This document shows, one piece after another, positions 57,979 to 64,000 of a DNA stretch of 64,000 bases. Position numbers and translations under genes: made by a program. Origin of the DNA: Blautia wexlerae DSM 19850 (GTDB taxonomy: Bacteria > Bacillota > Clostridia > Lachnospirales > Lachnospiraceae); contig NZ_CP102267.1 of the NCBI RefSeq assembly GCF_025148125.1, positions 3,916,501-3,980,500 on the forward strand, read 5' to 3'. The notes below the pieces were generated by a model that was given only the letters and a program-made list of their open reading frames with translations, did no database searches and was not told the origin of the DNA. Each line of letters opens with the position of its first letter. Positions within the stretch are counted from its first letter, which is position 1.

Positions 57979-58036
57979 GTTACTGTTCCCTCTGTTCTCA
58001 GTAACGTAACCCAAATTTATTCTGGATTGCCGTAAC
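57979..58036. repeat. Decayed F1 fragment
   Basis: GTTACTGTTCCCTCTGTTCT CAGTAACGTAAC then CCAAATTTATTCTGGATTGCC. Left half only. An F2 scrap (CTTATAACAAGCCTCGTAAA) follows at about 58051. Confidence 0.65.
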
Positions 58037-58079
58037 ATCTTTCTCTGATACTTATAACAAGCCTCGTAAATAATCAGCC

Positions 58080-58123
58080 AAAAAGCAAGTCGAAATCCCT
58101 CGAAAGTTTCGGCTTGCTTTTTT
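58080..58123 (-). terminator. Intrinsic terminator
   Basis: AAAAAGCAAG and CGAAA pair with TTTCG and CTTGCTTTTTT; the minus strand ends in a T-run. It would terminate transcripts from the phosphodiester glycosidase gene about 335 bases upstream on that strand. Confidence 0.75.
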
Positions 58124-58251
58124 GAGTGTGACAGCGTATATTTAAATCAGTTAACAGATCTTTTAACTGTCTTAATTGTTCTTGTCAGGTCATCCTGATA
58201 TCTTTTTATTACTCCTTATACGACATCCATTTTTATCCAAGTCAGTGAATG

Positions 58252-58310
58252 AGACAAGTCAGGCGGATAAAATCATCTGCTTCGCTGCTCAGTTCATAAC
58301 CGAATGACTG
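58252..58310. repeat. F4 repeat copy
   Basis: GACAAGTCAGGCGGATAAAA TCATCTGCTTCGC then TGCTCAGTTCATAACCGAATGACTG, directly before the ribosome site of the 48-residue protein gene. Confidence 0.5.
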
Positions 58311-58326
58311 TGAAAGGAGGTCATCC

Positions 58327-58473
58327 ATGTCTATGTTTATCCACGCAATTATCGTAATCCTGCTTGCTGTGCTGGCTATGGGGATCGGGCTGCTGATTCT
58401 TGTGTGCTGGGCTTTGGCAGCATGTGCAAGCAGACGGGATTCTTATCTGGAAAAGGATTATCGGGTGAAATAA
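58327..58473 (+). CDS. 48-residue single-pass membrane protein
   Basis: Short gene found by its near-perfect ribosome site AAAGGAGG seven bases before ATG 58327. The product has one long hydrophobic helix (about 4-33, IHAIIVILLAVLAMGIGLL onward) and a charged tail (SRRDSYLEKDYRVK). It is convergent with the next gene and overlaps its 3' end by 16 bases. Function unknown; the tail would face the cytosol if the N-terminus is outside. Confidence 0.7.
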   Translation: MSMFIHAIIVILLAVLAMGIGLLILVCWALAACASRRDSYLEKDYRVK

Positions 58474-59771
58474 AGGAAGTCTGCGCATGGACGCTGAGTA
58501 TTGCCGATAAGTTTATTCATTACTTTTCCATTAAAGTACAGGGTTGCAGAACCGCCTCCATCCAGGTTGTAAGCATAAGTACAGCCGTAGGATTTGAAAA
58601 TATTCACCATATCCCAGTGATTAAGACCATTATAGCTGCCGGTATCTGTTACAAGGAGTACATAATCGTTGGGCTTTACCATTCCTACCGCTGTACGTGG
58701 ATAATATTTTTCTGTTTCAGCCCATGGAAGCTGGGCTTCGCCATCTTTAATAAGAACCGGACCAAAATTATATGTATCTTTTACACCGGCTGCAAGAAGA
58801 TTTTTTCCCATAAGTCCCTGTGCCGGAGTATAAATAGTTCCATCTTTCTTTACTGCCATGACAGAATAGCTTGTCATATAGTCACCATAGATGATTCCGT
58901 TCTTGATGCACATACCGAGCGGAGATGGTTTTCCTGTTCCGTAGTCAAAAGCACTGCCATTTACTCCGATAATGCCGCCATTTGAGGCTACTGCATCAGA
59001 TGTTGTCTGGCGAGATCCGCCGTAAGTTCCGTTTGAGAGGGCAGATTTCAGCTGTTTGGCACTGGATATCTTTATATGCGCTACCCAGTAGGAAATTCCA
59101 TGAACTGATCTGCGTTCCAGCTTAATATTTAAAGTGTTGCTTTTATAAGTATAGGTGTTTCCGCTCTGGCTGACTGTTGGTTTGGAGTCTGATGCTTTCA
59201 CGCGCTGGCCTTTGCTGTTGACATAATAGTTGCCAACCCAGGTATTTGTCGCAAGCACTCCTGTTTTTTTGCTGAAATAGTAATAATATCCGCCTATTTT
59301 CTGCCAGCCTTTTGCCATTGTGGAATTGCTGAGGAAATAATACTTTTTTCCATCCTGGGTGAGCCATTGACTGGCGATCGCCACACCGGATTTATTAAAG
59401 TAATAGGTATATTTATCTCCTGTAGCCCAGCGATTACGGAACATGGCACCATTTTTGCGATTATAATAGTATTTGTTGCCGGAACGTTTCATCCAGCCGG
59501 TAAATCGTTTACCGTTGGCAATACTATAGTAATAATAGCCCTTGTATTTGAAAGATCCACAGATCAGACGACCTTTGGAATTATAGAAGTAATAATCCCC
59601 GCCTATTTTCTGCCAGCCGGTTTTCCCTGATGTGATGCTGACAGAGGTTCTGTCCTGTTTTACATATGTAGCCGCATTTACGGTAACTGCACGCATACTG
59701 ATGCCTGCTGTCAGAAATAATGCCAGTATCAGAAATACCGCCACTTTTCTGAATGGTAATTTTCTTTTCAT
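58458..59771 (-). CDS. Phosphodiester glycosidase (NAGPA-type) with N-terminal wall-binding repeats
   Basis: 437 residues from ATG 59771 (59780 also possible; GGAAAGG precedes both). Signal peptide (about 1-33, ending VNAA), about seven aromatic CW_binding_1 repeats (about 50-195: GWQKIGGDYYFYNSKGRLICG, then GYYYYSIANGKRFTGW and similar), and a C-terminal NAGPA domain (about 215-437) with GGIIGVNGSAFDYGTG, AVGMVKPNDYVLLVTDTG and the catalytic-site motif AYNLDGGGSATLYFNG. Members remove GlcNAc-1-phosphate caps or cleave wall phosphodiesters. The repeats resemble those of the DacA-like protein at 9.9 kb. Confidence 0.92.
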   Translation of the reverse strand: MKRKLPFRKVAVFLILALFLTAGISMRAVTVNAATYVKQDRTSVSITSGKTGWQKIGGDYYFYNSKGRLICGSFKYKGYYYYSIANGKRFTGWMKRSGNKYYYNRKNGAMFRNRWATGDKYTYYFNKSGVAIASQWLTQDGKKYYFLSNSTMAKGWQKIGGYYYYFSKKTGVLATNTWVGNYYVNSKGQRVKASDSKPTVSQSGNTYTYKSNTLNIKLERRSVHGISYWVAHIKISSAKQLKSALSNGTYGGSRQTTSDAVASNGGIIGVNGSAFDYGTGKPSPLGMCIKNGIIYGDYMTSYSVMAVKKDGTIYTPAQGLMGKNLLAAGVKDTYNFGPVLIKDGEAQLPWAETEKYYPRTAVGMVKPNDYVLLVTDTGSYNGLNHWDMVNIFKSYGCTYAYNLDGGGSATLYFNGKVMNKLIGNTQRPCADFLYFTR

Positions 59772-59833
59772 GTCTTTCATCTGCCTTTCCATGATGTCTG
59801 ATATGCCCATATAAGGGAATTGCTATAAATATA

Positions 59834-60769
59834 TTACCGATATGTCCCATGCGATTTCTTTACCCGACAATTCGACAGACCGAGCGTTGTCAGATAATAT
59901 TCCATGTCTCTCTCTGACATCAGACACTTTGGCCCTATAACGAGTTCCTTTATCAGCTGGTCAAGGCAATCTGAAAAATCAAAATCCACATAAGATATCA
60001 GCTGACTTTCTTTTACATAGTAGGAATAGTTATATAAACGTGCACCGAGAGAAAGTTCAACTTCTCTTCCCATCAGAAACTGTTTCGGCGAAAACTCGCA
60101 CAATCGGATTTCGCTTTCCTCTCTGAAAAACGGATTTTTCATGTAAACAGATTCCTGAAATAATTTCAAAAACTTTTTCTCAAAACAGTTCATGACTTTA
60201 TCCAGTACTTCTATCTCATAATCCTGCTTCTCCTCAATGCTTTCCCGACATTGTTCTTCTTTCTGTAATATCTTCTCGATTTCATCAACCAATTCATGCA
60301 CTATCTGATGTACAACTTCTCTCTGCTCTGTTTCAGAATAACTGATCTTATGTAATGACACAATTGACGGCTTTGAAATCTCCGGAGAAACCGTTACAAC
60401 TTCTTTTAATACATCCAGGTCAAATCCGATGGCAGCTCCGCGCCCGTCATCCGCATATCCCCGCCACTGACTAAGCAGATCATTCTGATACGAAAAACAG
60501 GTTACATAATATCTGAAGTCTGCATGATTTTCATTGAAAAATTCATCTGTAAACAGTTTCACATATCCCATCAATCTCTCTGATGAAATCTTTGATCTGA
60601 ATAAATCTGAAGCATTTTCATAAGCTCTTTTAAATTCTGCGTCATAATACCTGCAGATCCAGCTGATCTCCATGGAATCATTGGATTTCAGGATATTTGT
60701 CAGACGGAGGGAACGATTTTTCAAAATAGAATTCAATGATTCTAAACTGCAATAGTGATATACGATCAT
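59834..60769 (-). CDS. DUF2971 domain protein
   Basis: 311 residues, start set by AGGAG. Starts IVYHYCSLESLNSILKNRSLRLTN, then SNDSMEISW, FSYQNDLLSQWRGYADDGRGAAIGFD, and EESEIRLCEF. This is the conserved order of DUF2971, whose activity is not established; members are often scattered, sometimes near defence genes. No toxin, antitoxin or defence neighbour is visible here. AT content is somewhat higher than in surrounding genes, compatible with transfer. Confidence 0.85.
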   Translation of the reverse strand: MIVYHYCSLESLNSILKNRSLRLTNILKSNDSMEISWICRYYDAEFKRAYENASDLFRSKISSERLMGYVKLFTDEFFNENHADFRYYVTCFSYQNDLLSQWRGYADDGRGAAIGFDLDVLKEVVTVSPEISKPSIVSLHKISYSETEQREVVHQIVHELVDEIEKILQKEEQCRESIEEKQDYEIEVLDKVMNCFEKKFLKLFQESVYMKNPFFREESEIRLCEFSPKQFLMGREVELSLGARLYNYSYYVKESQLISYVDFDFSDCLDQLIKELVIGPKCLMSERDMEYYLTTLGLSNCRVKKSHGTYR

Positions 60770-60932
60770 ATTTTTTCTTCTCCTGTAAATAATTGTTCTT
60801 TTGTAACCATTCAACATTCTGCCATCCCCAAAAAAATTCTATAGCAAAGTTCATCAGCAAAAGAACTTACGGAAAGTTTATATCAGTAAGTAACAGAATT
60901 ATTATATCAGATACATCTTATGAATCTGTAAA

Positions 60933-60983
60933 CTTATAGCAACCCTCGTAAATAATGCATATTGATTAAGAGGCTTGCTATAG
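60933..60983. repeat. Complete short F2 palindrome (~51 bp)
   Basis: CTTATAGCAACCCTCGTAAA TAATGCAT pairs imperfectly with TGATTAAGAGGCTTGCTATAG. Clean, compact version of the element at 8971, without an insert. Confidence 0.75.
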
Positions 60984-61080
60984 AAAAACATTGCTTATAC
61001 TTATAATATAATAACTGTTTTTTATAAAGAAATCCCCATCCACTGTTTATTATTTTGCAGCAGATAGGGATATGTTGAGG

Positions 61081-61266
61081 TTAATAGTTATATGCCCCCT
61101 CGTAAGCATTGCACCTGTTTAATTTCCGTGACTGATTCTGACAGGAACTGCATCTGTCGCAGAACTCCTGCTCATAACAGGTGGAACAGGCGCATGTCCT
61201 GCAGGCTTTGCGGTCATAGCCTGAGGTATTGCCGTGAGGAAGTGTGCTTTCTGTTGCATTACCCAT
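61081..61266 (-). CDS. 61-residue cysteine-rich small protein
   Basis: Start at 61266 follows AGGAGG; the longer frame to 61302 lacks one. Eight Cys at positions 22, 25, 27, 30, 36, 39, 42 and 52, an alternating C-x2-C-x-C-x2-C and C-x2-C-x2-C pattern, and a Tyr-rich tail (NAYEGAYNY). No signal peptide. It could be a zinc or iron-sulfur binding peptide, or a Cys-rich structural protein; I do not recognise it. Single gene in its own gap. Confidence 0.65.
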   Translation of the reverse strand: MGNATESTLPHGNTSGYDRKACRTCACSTCYEQEFCDRCSSCQNQSRKLNRCNAYEGAYNY

Positions 61267-61383
61267 ATATATCACCCTCCTTGTGTGCCGGTTACTGTTC
61301 ATCCAATTTTAAGTACAAACTCCATGAACGAACAGATTCCTTATATCCTGTATTATACGCTCACAGAAAGGGAATACAAGTAA

Positions 61384-62247
61384 TTAATAATCTGTTTTCT
61401 GGTAAAATCTTCCGTTTATGTAATCGGTTTTGATAATATTCACAAAGGCTTTCGGATCAATTTCATGTACCTTCTTTACCAGATATTTTGCTTCTTCTGT
61501 AGAAACTACAGAATAGATCATGCTGGTCTTCTCATCTGTATAACATCCAATACCTTCGAAACGTGTTGCCGTATGGTTGGTAAGCTTGAAAATCTCTTCA
61601 TAAATCTGATACGGCTCCTTCGTAATGATGAACAGCGTATGCTTCTTATATCTCTGATGCAGCATCTGAATCACCTGAGTAGAGGTAAACTGAAAGATAA
61701 TAGAGTAAAGTGCCCTGTCCCATCCAAAAAGTAAACCTGCCACAGTCAGGATCACTGCATTTCCACACAGGATATAATTCCAGATATCCCTGCCATTTTT
61801 CTCGGAAAAATAAATCGCAATAAAGTCCGTTCCACCTGTACTGGTATTACCGATCAGACAGAGACTGATACAGAAGCCATTGATCAAACCGCCAAAGATA
61901 CTGATCAGCAATGTATCATAAGTGATCGGCTGACTGGGAATAATATCCGTAAGCAGACCAGAAAGCACGATCACACAGACAGAACTTATCGTAAATTTCT
62001 TTCCGATAAATTTCAGACCAATAAATACAGGAATAGAGTTCAGCAGTACATTAATCAGCGTATATGGAACTGCAATCCCCATAAATGTCTGAAAAATGTT
62101 CTGGATCAGCAGAGTAAGTCCTGTAAATCCTCCCGGAAAAAGACCGCCTGCACGAACAAATGTCTTAATATTCAACGCCATGATCGTTGCAGCCAGAACC
62201 GCACAGCCGTAACGCTTGGCTTCATGTTTTAAATTAAGTTCCTTCAT
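61384..62247 (-). CDS. YitT family membrane protein
   Basis: 287 residues. Five to six membrane helices (about 10-195), including LFPGGFTGLTLLIQN, FGGLINGFCISLCLIGNTSTGGTDFIA and LYSIIFQFTSTQVIQ. The C-terminal DUF2179 cytosolic domain follows (about 205-287: LFIITKEPYQIYEEIFKLTNHTATRFEG in pieces). The family is widespread in Firmicutes with unclear role. The start at 62247 is set by GGGAGG; the frame to 62265 overlaps it. Confidence 0.92.
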   Translation of the reverse strand: MKELNLKHEAKRYGCAVLAATIMALNIKTFVRAGGLFPGGFTGLTLLIQNIFQTFMGIAVPYTLINVLLNSIPVFIGLKFIGKKFTISSVCVIVLSGLLTDIIPSQPITYDTLLISIFGGLINGFCISLCLIGNTSTGGTDFIAIYFSEKNGRDIWNYILCGNAVILTVAGLLFGWDRALYSIIFQFTSTQVIQMLHQRYKKHTLFIITKEPYQIYEEIFKLTNHTATRFEGIGCYTDEKTSMIYSVVSTEEAKYLVKKVHEIDPKAFVNIIKTDYINGRFYQKTDY

Positions 62248-62383
62248 AATCACGTTTCCTCCCATCTCGCCAAACAGTTCAAATTGAACTCATGTGAAAT
62301 TGCTTTTCACAATCTCTGCAGGAGACTTAACTGATTCGGCTAAAAAGCAGTTTTCCGTCAATGACAAACAAAAGGAAACCTTT

Positions 62384-63241
62384 CTACGCCTCCCATCTTC
62401 CAGAAGCACCACATGGAAGAACCAGTCCGTTAGAGCTTACCGGAAGCCCGATCTCCTGAGAGTCCACATGCCCGCCGAACTTTTTCAATTCAGTAGACAA
62501 CATATAAGTAAGAACTGCAGGTGCCAGACCTGTTGTATAGGAATTGATCAGGAAAAACAGAGGCTCATCACTGAGAATCTTTGTACACAGCTTAATCAGG
62601 TCATGGATACAATCCTCAATCTTCCAGATCTCCCCCTTCGGTCCACGTCCATAAGAAGGCGGATCCATAATGATCGCATCATAATGATTCCCTCTGCGAA
62701 TCTCACGCTCAACAAACTTCACACAGTCATCCACCAGCCAGCGGATCAGAGCATCTCCCAGACCGGAAGCAACCGCATTCTCCTTTGCCCAGGTAACCAT
62801 ACCCTTAGAAGCATCCACATGAGTAACAGAAGCCCCCGCTGCCGCTGCTGCCAGGGTCGCACCACCTGTATATGCAAAAAGATTCAACACCTTCACCGGA
62901 CGTCCCGCATTGCGGATCTTATTGCCAAACCAGTCCCAATTCACCGCCTGTTCCGGAAAAAGCCCGGTATGCTTAAAACTAAATGGTTTCAAATTAAAGG
63001 TAAGTCCCTTATAATGAATATCCCACTGCTCGGGCAGATCAAAAAACTCCCATTCACCGCCGCCCTTCTTACTTCTGTGATAATGCCCGTTCATATGCTT
63101 CCAGCCCTTATTCACCTTCGGCGTATCCCATATAACCTGCGGATCCGGCCTCACCAGAAGATAATCCCCCCAACGCTCCAGCTTCTCCCCACAGGAAGTA
63201 TCAATAACCTCATAATCTTTCCATCCATCTGCGATCCACAT
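62384..63241 (-). CDS. Class I SAM-dependent methyltransferase, RlmI/RlmK-like
   Basis: 285 residues. N-terminal PUA-like part (about 1-90), then the Rossmann methyltransferase core. SAM-binding motif I VLNLFAYTGGATLAAAAAGA, HVDASKGMVTWAKENA, DDCVKFVE and the catalytic motif IIMDPPSYGRGPKGE. This order is that of 23S rRNA methyltransferases RlmI/RlmK. The ribosome site AGGAGG lies 11 bases before ATG 63241. The exact target base is unknown. Confidence 0.9.
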   Translation of the reverse strand: MWIADGWKDYEVIDTSCGEKLERWGDYLLVRPDPQVIWDTPKVNKGWKHMNGHYHRSKKGGGEWEFFDLPEQWDIHYKGLTFNLKPFSFKHTGLFPEQAVNWDWFGNKIRNAGRPVKVLNLFAYTGGATLAAAAAGASVTHVDASKGMVTWAKENAVASGLGDALIRWLVDDCVKFVEREIRRGNHYDAIIMDPPSYGRGPKGEIWKIEDCIHDLIKLCTKILSDEPLFFLINSYTTGLAPAVLTYMLSTELKKFGGHVDSQEIGLPVSSNGLVLPCGASGRWEA

Positions 63242-63452
63242 CGTATCATAATCCTCCTAAAATAAACGCATAATAAGTTACGATTGTACTACATATCCAA
63301 CCATTAGTAAAGCCACATTTCTCACATAATTTCAATAATATCAAGATCAAAATCCCCTTTAACCTTAACATCATTCATTGCTTAAAGTATAAAATAAAAC
63401 TCCCCCCATGGCAAGCAAACCATCATAATTCACAGTTATAAACAAATAAAGC

Positions 63453-63512
63453 ATTACTGTTCACTCCGTTCTCAATAACACGCTTCGCAGGATATTACTA
63501 GCGAACAATAAT
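63453..63512. repeat. Internally deleted F1 type B element (60 bp)
   Basis: ATTACTGTTCAC ... GCGAACAATAAT ends, with only ACACGCTTCGCAGGATATTA left of the interior. The deletion joins CGCTTCGC to the GGGATA block, as expected from loss between CGC repeats. Confidence 0.7.
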
Positions 63513-63640
63513 AATAAAGTATCGATACTCACGTTCAAGTTAATAACATCATCCTCTTCGCAACCTGCCCATACCCCAATATCTTCTCCACAGTTTATCA
63601 GAAATTTACTTGCTTCGCTCTAAATCGTTGCCAGTACCCA

Positions 63641-63855
63641 GCGCGAAACAGCATCTCTCTGTGGGTGAATCTGGAGGGGGCTTAGTAACTCTTAGGCGGA
63701 GAAAATCCGCGTTATGAAGAAAAACAGCAACCTGTCTGAGCGAAGTCGGAGGCGGAGCGAGTTTTGCGTTTTTCTTCATGCTTTTAGCGGATTTTCTCCA
63801 CCTTAGGGTTACTTAGCCCCCGGAACTGAACCCACAGAGAGATGCTGTTTCGCGC
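63641..63855. repeat. Long hairpin element, family F3, copy 2
   Basis: A 215-bp inverted structure. The outer 26 bp pair perfectly (63641-63666 with 63830-63855). Then a bulge, a 35-base second stem with a few mismatches (GGGGGCTTAGTAAC ... GAGAAAATCCGC), a GTT/GCTTTTA bulge, the inner stem ATGAAGAAAAA / TTTTTCTTCAT, and a loop with CTGTCTGAGCGAAG. Core and flanks (left CCA, right GTCCC) match copy 1, while the outer arms share no sequence with it. Confidence 0.85.
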
Positions 63856-63870
63856 GTCCCTCTACAAAAA

Positions 63871-63904
63871 AACAAGCCAAGACTCCCAAAAGTCTCAGCT
63901 TGTT
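63871..63904 (-). terminator. Intrinsic terminator of the right-edge gene
   Basis: AACAAGC and AAGACT pair with AGTCT and GCTTGTT; seven T residues follow on the minus strand. Confidence 0.85.
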
Positions 63905-63919
63905 TCATAATACAACCAC

Positions 63920-64000
63920 TTATTTCGCTTTCTTCTTCATAGAAGCCACAACAGACTGAATAACAATAAAGAAACAAAGCAACGCAGAAAGAATAATTCT
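63920..64000 (-). CDS. C-terminus of a membrane protein, truncated by window edge
   Basis: Last 26 codons and TAA of a minus-strand gene: one hydrophobic stretch (ILSALLCFFIVIQSVVA) then a basic tail (SMKKKAK). This is the usual end of a multi-pass permease, but the family cannot be told. A terminator 16 bases beyond the stop supports a real gene end. Confidence 0.6.
   Translation of the reverse strand, partial: RIILSALLCFFIVIQSVVASMKKKAK

Larger units (their letters stand above)
63242..63919. other. Non-coding region with two repeat elements and a terminator
   Basis: About 680 bases, no gene seen. Contains an internally deleted F1 copy, a decayed F4-like scrap (about 63541-63577), the long hairpin F3 copy 2, and a terminator for the gene entering from the right. 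Confidence 0.6.

Noticed and set aside
62294..63265. 323-codon plus-strand frame opposite the methyltransferase gene
   Set aside because: The minus-strand protein has clear SAM and DPPSY motifs; this one has none and is a shadow frame.

Overview
The window looks like chromosome from a strictly anaerobic, low-to-mid GC Firmicute of the Lachnospiraceae, most like Blautia or a close relative. The basis is gene content and style: AGGAGG-type ribosome binding sites, a fermentative AdhE behind a Rex-like operator, a complete F-type ATPase operon with a sodium-type c subunit, SNF and YitT family membrane proteins, cell-wall-binding repeat proteins, and dense families of short palindromic repeats between genes. 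The genus is inference. No rRNA, tRNA, CRISPR array, integrase or transposase gene was seen.

Layout. 1-9.7 kb: partial AraC regulator, SNF transporter, secA, malQ, long-form hpf, an orphan eukaryotic-type hisA, and an Asn-rich lipoprotein. 9.9-15 kb: DacA-like carboxypeptidase with wall-binding repeats, then cobO-like, dapA and dapB on the minus strand, and a tandem OB-fold SSB-like protein. 15-20.3 kb: bipA/typA and adhE on the plus strand. 20.3-31.3 kb: class II aldolase, cardiolipin synthase, FUSC-like membrane protein, flavodoxin, small proteins, a VOC protein, a UxuB-like dehydrogenase divergent from a ROK regulator, and a GH13 glycosidase. 31.6-36.4 kb: Na/Pi-type transporter, and an aminotransferase overlapping an FGGY kinase. 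37-44.6 kb: atpZ-I-B-E-F-H-A-G-D-C. 45-50.8 kb: orphan sugar-binding lipoprotein, RluA-type pseudouridine synthase, about 1.4 kb without protein genes that I read as a candidate large structured RNA, and an aconitase-family hydratase. 51-58 kb: small proteins, a cell-wall operon (L,D-transpeptidase-like, ddl, murF) and an aspartate-type aminotransferase. 58-64 kb: small membrane protein, phosphodiester glycosidase with wall-binding repeats, DUF2971 protein, Cys-rich peptide, YitT protein, rRNA methyltransferase-like protein, and the C-terminus of a membrane protein.

The genes are mostly housekeeping: envelope and peptidoglycan (dapA/dapB, ddl, murF, dacA-like, LD-transpeptidase-like), energy (atp operon, adhE), protein export (secA), ribosome functions (hpf, bipA, RluA, RlmI-like) and sugar use (malQ, GH13, UxuB-like, FGGY kinase).

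The unusual content lies between genes. (1) A candidate ~1.0 kb structured non-coding RNA (about 47226-48250, minus) has a near-consensus promoter and a terminator hairpin. (2) A 143-bp terminal-inverted-repeat element recurs as full, variant, truncated and internally deleted copies, often touching stop codons. (3) Two ~210-bp long hairpins share a core and ends but have different, internally complementary arms. (4) A short CTATAGCAA palindrome family is scattered in gaps. Among proteins, the L,D-transpeptidase-like product lacks both the expected catalytic His and Cys, and the c subunit carries a two-carboxylate motif.
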